From assembly GCA_021204025.1 (NCBI GenBank), contig JAJQAC010000017.1:1584-42088 (forward strand): a stretch of 40,505 nt of DNA, in the 5' to 3' direction. Both the position numbers and the translations under genes were made by a program. The DNA is from Clostridiales bacterium. Lineage in GTDB: Bacteria > Bacillota > Clostridia > Lachnospirales > Lachnospiraceae. Below, in pieces: positions 18,522 to 27,784 of this stretch (position 1 is its first letter; every line of letters begins with the position of its first letter). Below the pieces are notes generated by a model. The model was not told the origin of the DNA and did not search any database. It was given only the letters and a program-made list of their open reading frames with translations.

Positions 18522-19772
18522 TTATTCATAAATCGGATACTTCTCGCACATCTTCGTCACTTCCGCGCGAATATAATCCGCCTGATTCTCAAAATCGGTC
18601 GCCGCCAGCCAGATGCACTCCGCGATCTTCGGCATGTCAGCTTCCTTCAAACCTCTGGAAGTCACAGCCGGAGTACCGATGCGGACGCCGGAGGTGACAA
18701 ACGGACTGCGGGGATCGTTGGGAACCGTATTCTTGTTAAGCGTAATATAGACCTCATCGCAGCGGTTCTGCAGCTCTTTACCGGAGACTTCGAGACCGCG
18801 CAGGTCGACCAGCATCAGGTGGTTGTCGGTGCCGCCGCTGACGATCGAGAAGCCCTGCTCCTGCAGCGCCGCCGCCAGTGCCGCCGCGTTTTTCTTTACC
18901 TGCAGCTGATATTCTTTAAATTCCGGCTTTAACGCTTCGCCGAAGCAGACCGCCTTGGCCGCGATGATATGCTCAAGCGGGCCGCCCTGGGAGCCGGGGA
19001 AGATCGCCTTATTGAAGTTAAACTTCTTTGCCGCTTCTTCATTTGCCAGAATCAGGCCGCCCCTCGGTCCGCGCAGCGTCTTATGCGTGGTCGTCGTCAC
19101 AACGTCCGCATATGGGATTGGGCTCGGATGAAGTCCCGCAGCCACAAGACCGGCAATGTGCGCGATGTCCGCCATCAGATACGCGCCCACCTCGTCCGCG
19201 ATCTCGCGGAAACGTTTAAAATCAATCTCTCTCGCATAGGCGCTCGCGCCGGCGAGAATCAATTTCGGTTTGCACTCCTTCGCAAGACGCTCCACCTCGT
19301 CATAATCGATCCTGCCATCGTCATTTACCCCGTAAGGCACGATATGGAAATACCGTCCGGAGAAGTTTACCGGACTTCCATGAGACAGATGTCCGCCATG
19401 ATCCAGGCTCATGCTGAGTACGGTGTCGCCATGCTCCAGCATCGCCATGAATACCGCCATATTGGCCTGCGCGCCGGAATGAGGCTGTACATTCGCGTAA
19501 TCACAACCAAAGAGCTTCTTCGCGCGCTCGATGGCAATAGTTTCCAGCACGTCCACATGCTCACAGCCGCCATAATAACGCTTACCCGGATAGCCCTCGG
19601 CATATTTATTGGTCAGGACTGTGCCCATCGCCGCCATCACCGGCTCGGATACGATATTTTCCGACGCGATTAATTCCAGATTTCTTCTCTGGCGGGCAGC
19701 TTCTTTTTCAATCACCTGACCCACTTCCGGATCATAATCGGTGATAAATTTCATGATCTCATTTACCATCAT
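18522..19772 (-). CDS. glyA: serine hydroxymethyltransferase
   Basis: PLP enzyme interconverting serine and glycine with tetrahydrofolate; supplies one-carbon units. 416 residues, family length. It shows [20 protein letters not shown], the PLP-lysine motif [14 protein letters not shown] (Lys at about 230) and the C-terminal [20 protein letters not shown] lies just before ATGATG. It overlaps the upstream oxidoreductase by 14 nt, so it is the last gene of the recJ transcript. Confidence 0.97.
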   Translation of the reverse strand: MMVNEIMKFITDYDPEVGQVIEKEAARQRRNLELIASENIVSEPVMAAMGTVLTNKYAEGYPGKRYYGGCEHVDVLETIAIERAKKLFGCDYANVQPHSGAQANMAVFMAMLEHGDTVLSMSLDHGGHLSHGSPVNFSGRYFHIVPYGVNDDGRIDYDEVERLAKECKPKLILAGASAYAREIDFKRFREIADEVGAYLMADIAHIAGLVAAGLHPSPIPYADVVTTTTHKTLRGPRGGLILANEEAAKKFNFNKAIFPGSQGGPLEHIIAAKAVCFGEALKPEFKEYQLQVKKNAAALAAALQEQGFSIVSGGTDNHLMLVDLRGLEVSGKELQNRCDEVYITLNKNTVPNDPRSPFVTSGVRIGTPAVTSRGLKEADMPKIAECIWLAATDFENQADYIRAEVTKMCEKYPIYE

Positions 19773-20934
19773 GATTCTCCTCTCTCATCACTTTTTTGTT
19801 CTTATCCTTTAATTCCATGGCCGCCCGGTCTTGCAGGAGCCTTGTATAAAGTGCATCATCCATCGGCAGCGCGATCCGTATCCCTGTCCACGCGGACAGA
19901 TACGCCGCATTGGCGAGAGTCAGACTGTTAACGCCGTTTGCCGCATCCGCCAGAAGAGGCGTCCCTTTGCGGATATGGTCACTGAAATTCTGAAATACCT
20001 TCTGATACTGTTTGCCCGGCTGCGGCTCCACTAGCACCTCCGTATGATATTCCGGCTCCCCGTAAATCTCCGTATTCGTCCGGCAGAAGGTATCCACATC
20101 TGGCTCACTGCGGTCAAAGATCAGCTTCTTTTCATCAAGCAGAGTCAGCCTTCCCTTTTTTCCCCAGATCTCGAAACGATTGTCTCCCGGATACTCGCCT
20201 GTCGCGCTGATAAAGGTGCCGCGCAGCTTCGGATGCACCGAACCCGGACCGTAAAGGAAGCGCAGATCCACACTGTCATCCACCGTGAAATCATTGTACT
20301 TGCCAAAATCAATATCCGCATCCACCTCATCCGGCATTCCCAGAAGCCACTGCCAGAGATCCAGATAATGCTGGCACTGGTTAATCAGCAGGCCGCCGTA
20401 CTCTCCTGACCAGCTGCTCCTCCAGGGGGAACTCCTGTGATAAACCGGCGTCCGAAACCAGCTGTTACAGATCCAGACTGCCCGCGTGATCTCTCCCAAT
20501 TCTCCCGCATCCAGAAACTCCTTTGCTTTCAGGGCCGCCGGCTCCATACGGGTATTAAACATGATTGCCCAGACGGACTCTGCCGGTTTCTTAGCCAGAG
20601 TTTCTTTGACTTCGCCCGCGCAGATCCCGGCCGGCTTGTCGCAAAGAACATGCTTGCCCAGTGCCAGCGCCTCTGCTGTGATCGGCACATGTGTCGCGTG
20701 CGGCGTCACCACGACAACCGCGTCAAAATCAGACGCATGCGCAAAAGTATCCTCCGTATCTTTGTAAATCGCAACTCCAGGATGCCGCTCACGAATCTTC
20801 TGCTGCCCCGGCTCATTGCGGCAGCAGATGCCGGTCAGCGTCATTCCCTCGACCTTTCCGTCGTAAAGCATCTGCGCGTACTGACTTCCCATGCCTCCAT
20901 ATCCAATGATCACGGTTCGAAGATAATCGGTCAT
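19759..20934 (-). CDS. Gfo/Idh/MocA family oxidoreductase
   Basis: NAD(P)-dependent sugar or cyclitol dehydrogenase of unknown substrate. 391 residues. An N-terminal Rossmann domain with [11 protein letters not shown] (about 9-19), the CDKPAG version of the conserved EKP motif (about 97-102), and a C-terminal alpha/beta domain with [20 protein letters not shown] carrying the conserved H-x-x-D. It overlaps recJ by 4 nt and glyA by 14 nt. Nothing in the neighbours points to a substrate. Confidence 0.85.
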   Translation of the reverse strand: MTDYLRTVIIGYGGMGSQYAQMLYDGKVEGMTLTGICCRNEPGQQKIRERHPGVAIYKDTEDTFAHASDFDAVVVVTPHATHVPITAEALALGKHVLCDKPAGICAGEVKETLAKKPAESVWAIMFNTRMEPAALKAKEFLDAGELGEITRAVWICNSWFRTPVYHRSSPWRSSWSGEYGGLLINQCQHYLDLWQWLLGMPDEVDADIDFGKYNDFTVDDSVDLRFLYGPGSVHPKLRGTFISATGEYPGDNRFEIWGKKGRLTLLDEKKLIFDRSEPDVDTFCRTNTEIYGEPEYHTEVLVEPQPGKQYQKVFQNFSDHIRKGTPLLADAANGVNSLTLANAAYLSAWTGIRIALPMDDALYTRLLQDRAAMELKDKNKKVMREENHDGK

Positions 20935-22694
20935 GTTTCCTCCTGTTCTCCGCCATGCAGACGGTATTCTTTTACTACCACCTGCAGACTGCGGTTTCCA
21001 TTATATTCGTTTATTTCCGGATAGTAAATAATATCCATGATTTTTTTATTGCCCAGTTCCTCCAGGAATCGGTCGCCCTCCGCAAAGAGGATCCCCTCCA
21101 TCACAAATCCGCTCTCTGTCACCAGTGACAGGCGAACCGCGTTATGTAGTTTTCCGAGTACTCTGACGTCACGGATTCGCAGGCGTCTCTGCGCAAACTG
21201 CGGTTTTTCATTCCCCTGTCCAAACGGTTCTAAAAGGCTCAGTTCCTGAATCAGACGTTCTGAAATGTATTCAAACGGCATCGCAACATCGATCCAGATC
21301 TCCGGGATAAAATCCTTTGACGTCAGCCCGGACTGTTCGTTTAACCGGCGGCGGAACTCGTCAATATCTTTTTCCTCTAACGAAAAACCGGCTGCCATCG
21401 GATGCCCGCCAAATTTAAGCAGAAGATCCTGCACCTCACACAGCTTCTGATACATCGAATATGCCCGGATCGAGCGCCCGGAACCCTTGACGCACCCCTC
21501 GCCTCTGGTGAGCACCATCGACGGACGATTCCACGCTTCGCGCACCCGACCGGCGATGATCCCGGCAATGGATTCATGGCATTCCGGCAGATAGATTACC
21601 AGCACCTTATCCTCTGCATAGCGTTCTTCCACCTGCGCCAGTGCCTGGTCAACGCCCTTCTGCGTCATCTCCTTGCGTTCTTCATTGAGCTGCTGCAGAC
21701 GGGCCGCCATCTTCCTCGCGGATTCTTCTTCCTCACACAGCAGGAGTTCAAGCGCCAGTTCTGCTGTCTGCAGTCGTCCGCTCGCGTTCAGGCAGGGTCC
21801 AATCACGAAACCGATATGATACGCCGTCAGATGATAGATGTCCAGATTGCACGCTTCCACCAGACAACGCAGCCCCACGCTGCGCGTATTAGGCATCTGC
21901 TTTAACCCATGTTTGACCAGGATACGGTTTTCATCCTTCAAGGGCATCACATCCCCGACCGTAGCGATCGCCGCAAATTCCAGCATCGCGGCCCACTCTG
22001 CCTCCCGGATCCCAAAGTTCTCATACAGCACCTGGATCAGCTTATAGGCAACGACCGCACCGCAGATATCTTTATAAGGATAGCGGCATGATTCCTGATG
22101 CGGATTAATCACGGCAGACGCCGGCGGCAGCTTTTCTTTTCCCTCCGTATCTTTCGGCACCTCATGATGATCGGTCACAATCACCGTAAGCCCCAGTTCC
22201 CGCGCAAGCTGCAGTTGATCATACGCGGATATCCCGTTATCACAGGTGATAATCGTATCCACTCCGTCTGCGGCTGCCTTGCGGATAATCGATTCATTAA
22301 TCCCATATCCGTCCCGGATTCTCTCCGGGATCTGATGATCCACGTTAGCTCCGCACCGACGCAGTCCCCGGATGAGAAGATAAGTCGCACAGACTCCATC
22401 GATGTCATAATCTCCCACAATACGGATCCTTTTGCCCTGGCCAATCTTCTGCCGGATCAGTCCTGCAGCATAATCAATATCTTTTAATTTATGCGGGGAA
22501 TGCAGATCTTTCACTGTGCCGTAAAGATAACGCTCCATCTCCCGATCGCCAACTACGTCCCGGTTACGCAGGATCCGCGCTGTCACAGGATCAATGCCAA
22601 ACCGCGCCGAAATTTCCTGAAAATCTGCTTTTTTTGTGTAGAGCATCCATCTCGGCTCTTCCTTTTTTCTCCTCACAGTAATCTCCGCCCTCAT
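20931..22694 (-). CDS. recJ: single-stranded-DNA-specific exonuclease RecJ
   Basis: 5'-3' exonuclease of recombination and mismatch repair. 587 residues, standard short form. DHH-family motifs: VGDYDIDGVCA (about 94-104), TCDNGIS (about 150), VTDHHEVP (about 172-179); DHHA1 domain with LNASGRL (about 303) and KFGGHPMAAGF (about 424-434); C-terminal OB domain. AAGGA lies 8 nt before the ATG; an internal Met at residue 17 (MLYTKK) is an alternative. First gene of the recJ-oxidoreductase-glyA unit. Confidence 0.94.
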   Translation of the reverse strand: MRAEITVRRKKEEPRWMLYTKKADFQEISARFGIDPVTARILRNRDVVGDREMERYLYGTVKDLHSPHKLKDIDYAAGLIRQKIGQGKRIRIVGDYDIDGVCATYLLIRGLRRCGANVDHQIPERIRDGYGINESIIRKAAADGVDTIITCDNGISAYDQLQLARELGLTVIVTDHHEVPKDTEGKEKLPPASAVINPHQESCRYPYKDICGAVVAYKLIQVLYENFGIREAEWAAMLEFAAIATVGDVMPLKDENRILVKHGLKQMPNTRSVGLRCLVEACNLDIYHLTAYHIGFVIGPCLNASGRLQTAELALELLLCEEEESARKMAARLQQLNEERKEMTQKGVDQALAQVEERYAEDKVLVIYLPECHESIAGIIAGRVREAWNRPSMVLTRGEGCVKGSGRSIRAYSMYQKLCEVQDLLLKFGGHPMAAGFSLEEKDIDEFRRRLNEQSGLTSKDFIPEIWIDVAMPFEYISERLIQELSLLEPFGQGNEKPQFAQRRLRIRDVRVLGKLHNAVRLSLVTESGFVMEGILFAEGDRFLEELGNKKIMDIIYYPEINEYNGNRSLQVVVKEYRLHGGEQEET

Positions 22695-22756
22695 TCACAA
22701 ATCCTTCGCTGCTCCCCGCATATCCATCCCTGCGTCACAGGCAGTCAAACATAAAC

Positions 22757-22765
22757 ATTGTACCA
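22757..22765 (-). promoter_or_regulatory. recJ operon promoter (extended -10)
   Basis: On the minus strand TGG-TACAAT, about 60 nt upstream of the recJ start. The -35 is poor. It lies back to back with the flippase promoter, 19 nt apart between -10 boxes. Confidence 0.45.
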
Positions 22766-22780
22766 CATTTCCCTTAATTG

Positions 22781-22789
22781 TGCTATAAT
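22781..22789 (+). promoter_or_regulatory. flippase gene promoter (extended -10)
   Basis: TGC-TATAAT, 34 nt upstream of the ATG; the -35 is poor. Divergent from the recJ promoter, so the two -35 regions overlap the opposite transcription unit. Confidence 0.55.
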
Positions 22790-22822
22790 CAAACGGTATA
22801 ATTATTCAGGAGAATCTTATTT

Positions 22823-24493
22823 ATGAAAACGATTGCAAAAAAGGCTGACCGGCAGAACCACCCTGATAAAAAAGGAACTAATTCCGGCGGATTTCTGGTA
22901 CAGGGCAGTATCCTGGCAATGGCGGGAATCATCGTCCGCTTTATCGGTCTTCTCTACAAGATCCCCATGACCACTGTCCTAGGCGACGACGGTATCGGAT
23001 ATTACAATACTGCTTACGAGATCTACAATATCGGACTGATCCTATCTTCCTACAGTCTTCCGCTGGCGATCTCCAAGCTGATCGCGGCCAGACGTGTCCA
23101 TGACCGTTACGAGGACGTGCGCCATGTCTTTCTGAACGGACTGCTCTTTGGCATGATTGCCGGGGGCGCGATGACGCTGCTCCTGCTCTTTGGCGCGGAC
23201 TGGATCACCACACACATTTTTAACAGTCCCAGCAGCGCACTGCCGCTCAAAGTCATGTCGCCGACAATTTTTGTATTTTCTGTCATGGGCGTGATCCGCG
23301 GATATTTTCAGGGGCACGGCAATATGGTGCCCACTTCGGTATCTCAGATCATCGAGCAGATAGTCAACGCGATCGTCAGCATCACGGCATCCTACACCTT
23401 TATGATCTGGTTTGCCTCCAGAGAAAACCCGGCGTCCTATGGCGCGGCCGGCGGTACTCTCGGCACGCTCTCCGGCGCGCTGGCATCCCTGATCTTTCTC
23501 GCGTTCCTGATCTCGCTCTATTTTAAAAAAAATAAAAGCCGCCTGCATCGCAGACAGCTGGATACTCCGGAAACCACCGCTCAGATCTATAAGGCTCTGC
23601 TCCTGACTCTGACTCCGATTATCCTGAGCCAGTTTGTCTATCAGCTCAGCGGATCGACAGACAACTCCATGTTCGGTCTCATCATGGGCAGCAAAGGACT
23701 CACTGAGAAAGAACGGCTCTCCCTGCTCGGCATCTACGGCGGCAAATACCGTCTCCTTTCCAATGTGCCGGTGGCAATCGCGTCCTCACTGGGCACCTCC
23801 ATGATCCCCAGCATCGTGCATTCGCGTGCACAGAAGCTCGACGACGAAGTCAATGACAAGATCCGCCTGACGATCAAGTTTAATATGCTGATCGCGATCC
23901 CCTGCGCCGTCGGTCTCGGCGTCCTCGCCGGCCCGATCATGCAGCTGATTTTCCGCGACAGCCGCCCGCTGACTGCCAGACTGATGGAGATTGGCGCTCC
24001 TGCCGTGGTCTTTTTCTCCCTCTCGACCGTCACCAACTCTGTGCTGCAGGGCATCGACCTGATGCGCAAATCCGTAACCCACTCGGCGATCTCGCTGGTG
24101 ATCCACATCCTCCTCGTATACCTCATGCTGGACCGGCTGAATCTGGGCGTCTACGGACTGGTGATCGGCAACGTCACCTTCGCACTGGTGGTCTGTATCC
24201 TCAACTGGCATGCGATCGGCAAGGCACAGCACTACCGGCAGGAAATCCGGACAACCTTCCTCCTGCCGCTCGGCGCCGCGCTCATCATGGGGATCGCCGC
24301 CCGGGGCATCTATACGGTGATCCATATGGCGTTATCCGTCAATCTGATCAGTCTGATGATCGCAGTCCCGATCGCCATGGTGATCTACGCAGTGCTGATC
24401 CTTGTCTTCCGGGCCGTCACAGCAGAGGAACTGCCGGACATGCCGTTTGGGACGAGAGTGCTGGCGCTGGCGAGGAAGTTGCGGCTGATGTGA
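22823..24493 (+). CDS. polysaccharide/lipid II flippase (SpoVB/YtgP, MurJ-like)
   Basis: Integral membrane transporter of the MOP exporter superfamily, expected to flip lipid-linked wall precursors. 556 residues with about 14 hydrophobic segments after a short basic N-terminus (KKADRQNHPDKK). FLVQGSILAMAG...IVRFIGLLYKIP and the GDDGIGYYNTAYEIYN loop are typical of YtgP/SpoVB proteins. AGGAGA lies 9 nt before the ATG. Monocistronic. Whether it is the vegetative MurJ equivalent or a sporulation SpoVB cannot be decided from the sequence alone. Confidence 0.88.
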   Translation: MKTIAKKADRQNHPDKKGTNSGGFLVQGSILAMAGIIVRFIGLLYKIPMTTVLGDDGIGYYNTAYEIYNIGLILSSYSLPLAISKLIAARRVHDRYEDVRHVFLNGLLFGMIAGGAMTLLLLFGADWITTHIFNSPSSALPLKVMSPTIFVFSVMGVIRGYFQGHGNMVPTSVSQIIEQIVNAIVSITASYTFMIWFASRENPASYGAAGGTLGTLSGALASLIFLAFLISLYFKKNKSRLHRRQLDTPETTAQIYKALLLTLTPIILSQFVYQLSGSTDNSMFGLIMGSKGLTEKERLSLLGIYGGKYRLLSNVPVAIASSLGTSMIPSIVHSRAQKLDDEVNDKIRLTIKFNMLIAIPCAVGLGVLAGPIMQLIFRDSRPLTARLMEIGAPAVVFFSLSTVTNSVLQGIDLMRKSVTHSAISLVIHILLVYLMLDRLNLGVYGLVIGNVTFALVVCILNWHAIGKAQHYRQEIRTTFLLPLGAALIMGIAARGIYTVIHMALSVNLISLMIAVPIAMVIYAVLILVFRAVTAEELPDMPFGTRVLALARKLRLM

Positions 24494-24498
24494 ATATC

Positions 24499-24548
24499 AT
24501 GAGATGAATAAAAACCCGTGCCGTTGACGCGTTTTTCATTCATCTCAT
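24499..24548 (+). terminator. flippase gene terminator
   Basis: ATGAGATGAAT (24499-24509) pairs with ATTCATCTCAT (24538-24548), and the inner AAAAAC...GTTTTT continues the stem with a one-base bulge. The T5 lies inside the 3' arm. It is 5 nt after the stop and also faces the end of the minus-strand remnant. Confidence 0.55.
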
Positions 24549-24555
24549 AAAAAAT

Positions 24556-24849
24556 TTATTTTCTCAGAATCTCCCAGTATCCCGAACGATTGGTTCCCAT
24601 ATGCCTTATCAATTGTACTTTTCTAAATTTCGTCAAGTAATATTTTACTCGATTGAGTTCCCATCCTAACGAAAGCGCCATGTCTCGTTGTGAATACTCC
24701 GGATGTTCCTTTATCAACTGAAGAATTTGTTGTTCTGTATCCGTAAATTCCCCAATTATCGTAGGGAATTGATTATCCAGTACACCATCCGTAATTTGGG
24801 TGGGACTTTGGGTAGACTGGGTGGGACTTTGGGTAGTTTGGGTGGGGCC
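24556..24849 (-). pseudogene. winged-helix C-terminal remnant, in frame after the M20 stop codon
   Basis: The minus strand is open for 97 codons directly after, and in the same frame as, the TAA of the M20 peptidase gene, with no start codon of its own near the front. It reads as a TQ/SPTQ linker, then FTDTEQQILQLIKEHPEYSQ, an HTH-like core ending in IRHMGTNRSGYWEIL and a stop. That ending is typical of the C-terminal winged helix of AlbA/AAA_4 or Fic-type proteins of Clostridia (family recognition by eye). The catalytic or ATPase part is missing. Most likely the 3' end of a deleted gene. A weak internal start (ATG, about 24684) has no ribosome site. Confidence 0.65.
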
Positions 24850-25992
24850 TTAGGATCTGAAATATTTCAATACACTCTCAAACGCCACCCGATACCCCAT
24901 CTTCAGCGAATCCTTTTCGATATATTCTTCGCGGGTATGCGCCCCGTCTCCGATGTAGCAGCCATAACACACGCTGGGGATCCCTACCGACAGCGGGATG
25001 TTGCAGTCTGTTGAGCCGGAGCCGGTCTTTGTCTCCTTCCCGGTAATGCCTGTCAGCAGTTCCTGTGTCTCCGCCACCATGCGGTCACGTTCCGCCCGCT
25101 GCGCTTCGTCCAGATGCTCGCACGGACGGAGTCCGACCGTCTCTACCAGCACTTCGACATCATCACTGCGCTGCTCCTCAAAGATCTCGCGGAAGCGCTC
25201 CTCCATATATGCCATATCCGTCTCGCAGTCGGAACGGTATTCACAGAGCATCGATGCCTTCTGCGCGATCGTGTTGACCGACGTGCCTCCCTCGATCACA
25301 CCGACATTGTACGTGGTCTTACCGCCGTTCGGCACCTGGATCGCATAGATCCGGCCGATGATCGCGGCCAGATTGGCGATCGCGTTTTCATTGCCGAATT
25401 TACCGTAGGAATGTCCGCCCGGCGTCTTTACCGTCACCCGGAAGCGCGCGGAACCGACTGCACGGTTTACCACGCTGTTCATCGTCCCGTCAAAGCTGTA
25501 AAATTCACGGATCCTTCCGGCATAATCCTTGCAGATCTTTCGCGAGCCTTTCAGATTGCCCATACCTTCTTCTCCAGTGTTGCAGACAAATAATATCCCG
25601 CAATCTTTCGGAACCAGTTCCTGCTGCGTCACGTATTTTGCCACCATCATCAGCGCCGCCAGGTTGGCCGTATCATCGCCGACTCCCGGACAGCAGATCC
25701 GTCCGTCCTGTTCGGTGAGCGGAAGCGGCGTTGTATCCGGGAATACCACATCCATGTGTGCCATAAATACCACGACCGGCAGCCCGTCTCTCATGCCATA
25801 CGGATACACGACATTAAGCGCCTCGTCCGTATAAACGCCTTTTGCGCCCATATCCGTCAGCCATTTTCTGCAAAACTCCATACGCTTTTCTTCATGATTC
25901 GATGGCGCCGGGATCTGCGCAATCGTGTAGAGCAGATCCAGCGTTTCCTGCGCATGATTTTCAATGTAATCCAAAATTTTGTTTTCCAGCAT
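24850..25992 (-). CDS. M20 family metallopeptidase, PepT-like
   Basis: Zinc aminopeptidase/carboxypeptidase-like enzyme, probably acting on small peptides in the cytoplasm. 380 residues from the preferred start (MLENKILDY), which has GGAGG 8 nt upstream; the frame stays open further upstream to 26118 without a ribosome site. Metal-binding features: FMAHMDVVFP (about 74-83), GVGDDTANLAALM (about 103-115), NTGEEGMGN (about 138-146), a dimerisation domain with TPGGHSYGKFG, and a final HTREEYIE. It is separated from the other three M20 genes by a divergent promoter region. Confidence 0.87.
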   Translation of the reverse strand: MLENKILDYIENHAQETLDLLYTIAQIPAPSNHEEKRMEFCRKWLTDMGAKGVYTDEALNVVYPYGMRDGLPVVVFMAHMDVVFPDTTPLPLTEQDGRICCPGVGDDTANLAALMMVAKYVTQQELVPKDCGILFVCNTGEEGMGNLKGSRKICKDYAGRIREFYSFDGTMNSVVNRAVGSARFRVTVKTPGGHSYGKFGNENAIANLAAIIGRIYAIQVPNGGKTTYNVGVIEGGTSVNTIAQKASMLCEYRSDCETDMAYMEERFREIFEEQRSDDVEVLVETVGLRPCEHLDEAQRAERDRMVAETQELLTGITGKETKTGSGSTDCNIPLSVGIPSVCYGCYIGDGAHTREEYIEKDSLKMGYRVAFESVLKYFRS

Positions 25993-26143
25993 GATCATAT
26001 CCTCCCTCTTCCCCTGACTCTCACACCTGATGATATGCCGCGCCAGTGGCGCGTGTCCATTTACAATACACTTCCCAACTGACAGTTGTGTGTCTTTCTT
26101 CACGGCCAGAACCGACAATTTTCACCGATTCTGCCCGAACATG

Positions 26144-26172
26144 ATTATACCATACCAAAATTTACATCTCAA
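26144..26172 (-). promoter_or_regulatory. promoter of the PepT-like M20 gene
   Basis: On the minus strand TTGAGA (26172-26167), 17-nt spacer, TATAAT (26149-26144). The leader is about 145 nt and contains a CGCGCC/GGCGCG stem with a 3-nt loop near 26040-26055. Confidence 0.75.
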
Positions 26173-26263
26173 TCCATTTTCTCTGATTTCGATTAGCATA
26201 ACCATGATTCCACCGTCAGCAGTCATTCCTGTTTTTTAATCATTTCCCATATCAAACCAAACC

Positions 26264-26292
26264 TTTTCTTTCTTTTCCGAATGATATATAAT
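26264..26292 (+). promoter_or_regulatory. promoter of the AbgB-like M20 gene
   Basis: TTTTCT (26264-26269), 17-nt spacer, TATAAT (26287-26292). The -35 is weak. It is divergent from the PepT-like gene promoter about 100 bp away. Confidence 0.5.
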
Positions 26293-26313
26293 AATGACAT
26301 TCAGATCATACTT

Positions 26314-26374
26314 GGGGCAAAATATTTGACCCCTGTGATACCTGAGAATTTTTCCGTGCTTCGCACTCACGGAA
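26314..26374 (+). promoter_or_regulatory. two dyads in the leader of the AbgB-like gene
   Basis: First dyad: GGGG and CCCC (26314-26317, 26330-26333) around a central AAATATTT. Second dyad: TTCCGTG (26352-26358) and CACGGAA (26368-26374), with flanking AATT. Both lie between the -10 box and the ribosome site (AGGAGG at about 26395). They could be operators or leader hairpins; no known riboswitch was recognised. Confidence 0.4.
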
Positions 26375-26411
26375 TTCTAATCCAAATATCATTCAGGAGG
26401 TTACTCTTATT

Positions 26412-27731
26412 ATGGACGCGATAGAAAAGAAAATACTTACCATCATCGACAGCCACGCGGACGAACTGCAAAAGCTCGCCATGGATATCTACCAGCACGG
26501 AGAACAGGGATACCACGAATACCGCACTGCCAGAATCGTCTCTGACTTTCTGAAAAATCTGGGGCTTGATCCCAGGGAAGGTCTTGCCATTACCGGCGTA
26601 AAGGCCGCCATCGGCAAAAAGGACGGTCCCAACATCGCTCTGATCGGAGAACTGGACGCTCTTTCCTGCCCTACTCATCCGGCCGCTACTGCTGCCGGTT
26701 TTGCTCACTCCTGCGGTCATTACGCTCAGATTACCTGTATGCTCGGCGCCGCCCTTGCACTCAGCGATCCAGAGGTCTGTGCCAGCCTGGACGGAACCGC
26801 CACGATCTTTGCCGTCCCCGCGGAAGAATTTCAGGATGCCTCCGTGCATGAGGAAGTTCTCCGCACTCACGATGTACACTGTCTCGGCGGCAAATGTGAA
26901 CTGATCCGCCGCGGCGAATTTGATGAGATTGATCTTGCCATCACCACACACTCTCTGATGGTCGGACGCGACAGCGGCGCGGATCTGATGCTTGGCAACA
27001 GCAAGTGTACGGGGTTTGTCGGCAAGACGGTCTATATGCATGGCCGCGCCGCGCATGCTGCCGCGGCTCCGCACCTCGGCGCAAACGCCCTGAATGCCGC
27101 CTGTCTCGGTATGTCGGCTGTCGGCATGATCCGCGAAACCTTTGAAGAAAAAGACTGTGTCCGCGTCCATCCCTATATCCGCAAGGGCGGAGAAGCCATC
27201 AATATCGTTCCCAGCGAAGTTGTCGTAGACATGATGGTTCGCGCAAATAATCAGAAAACCATTGAAAAAGTCAGCAAAAAAGTCGACAACTGTTTCCTTG
27301 GCGCCGCACTCTGTATCGGCTGTGAAGCGGAGATCGTAAATTCCCAGGGATATATGCCCTGTCCGGAACGCCAGCCGGATCAGGCCCTGCTGGAAGCCGC
27401 CGCAACACTGCGGGAAACAGACGAAAGTCTTGATATCCGTCCGATTCCATCCGGCATCTGCAATACCGCCAGCACCGACGTCGGGGACCTCTTTGCCATC
27501 ATGCCGGTTGTAAACTTTACCTTCGGCGGCAGCGTCGGCGCTTTGCACTCCAGAGATTATGCCGTTTCTGATCCCAACGTTGCCCATATTATCCCGGCCA
27601 AGATGATGGCGCTCACCGCCTATCATCTTCTCAAAAACCAGGCCGCCGAAGTCCGTGAAATCATTGCGAACTACGACGCGCCTTATACGATTGAACAGTA
27701 CCGCGAATATGTCAGAAATATGGAATCCTGA
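26412..27731 (+). CDS. M20 amidohydrolase, AbgB-like
   Basis: Predicted metal-dependent amidohydrolase of the M20D group; the relatives I recognise include p-aminobenzoyl-glutamate hydrolase subunit B and indole-acetyl-amino-acid hydrolases. 439 residues. Features: IYQHGEQGYHEY (about 26-37), GELDALSCPTHP (about 78-89), the metal Cys/His in AHSCGHYAQI (about 96-105), VPAEEF (about 136-141), the dimerisation domain with HGRAAHAAAAPHLGANALNA, and GGSVGALHSRDYAV near the end. AGGAGG precedes the ATG. It is the only plus-strand gene of the M20 group. The substrate is unknown. Confidence 0.86.
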   Translation: MDAIEKKILTIIDSHADELQKLAMDIYQHGEQGYHEYRTARIVSDFLKNLGLDPREGLAITGVKAAIGKKDGPNIALIGELDALSCPTHPAATAAGFAHSCGHYAQITCMLGAALALSDPEVCASLDGTATIFAVPAEEFQDASVHEEVLRTHDVHCLGGKCELIRRGEFDEIDLAITTHSLMVGRDSGADLMLGNSKCTGFVGKTVYMHGRAAHAAAAPHLGANALNAACLGMSAVGMIRETFEEKDCVRVHPYIRKGGEAINIVPSEVVVDMMVRANNQKTIEKVSKKVDNCFLGAALCIGCEAEIVNSQGYMPCPERQPDQALLEAAATLRETDESLDIRPIPSGICNTASTDVGDLFAIMPVVNFTFGGSVGALHSRDYAVSDPNVAHIIPAKMMALTAYHLLKNQAAEVREIIANYDAPYTIEQYREYVRNMES

Positions 27732-27741
27732 TATCCCAATC

Positions 27742-27780
27742 AACCACCCTGGCACAATGTGCATCGGGGTGGTTTCTCTC
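27742..27780 (+). terminator. terminator of the AbgB-like gene
   Basis: AACCACCC (27742-27749) pairs with GGGTGGTT (27767-27774), 17-nt loop, followed by a T/C-rich tract. It is 10 nt after the stop codon. Confidence 0.65.
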
Positions 27781-27784
27781 TTAC

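Noticed and set aside
24795-24848. Tandem DNA repeat or CRISPR-like array
   Set aside because: The GGGTGGGACTTTGGGTAG units number only two to three and encode the TQ/SPTQ linker of the winged-helix remnant; no spacers or cas genes.
26367-27764. 465-codon open frame opposite the AbgB-like gene
   Set aside because: The plus-strand protein has all M20 metal motifs; the antisense frame gives Gly/Asp/Phe-rich sequence with no recognisable domain.
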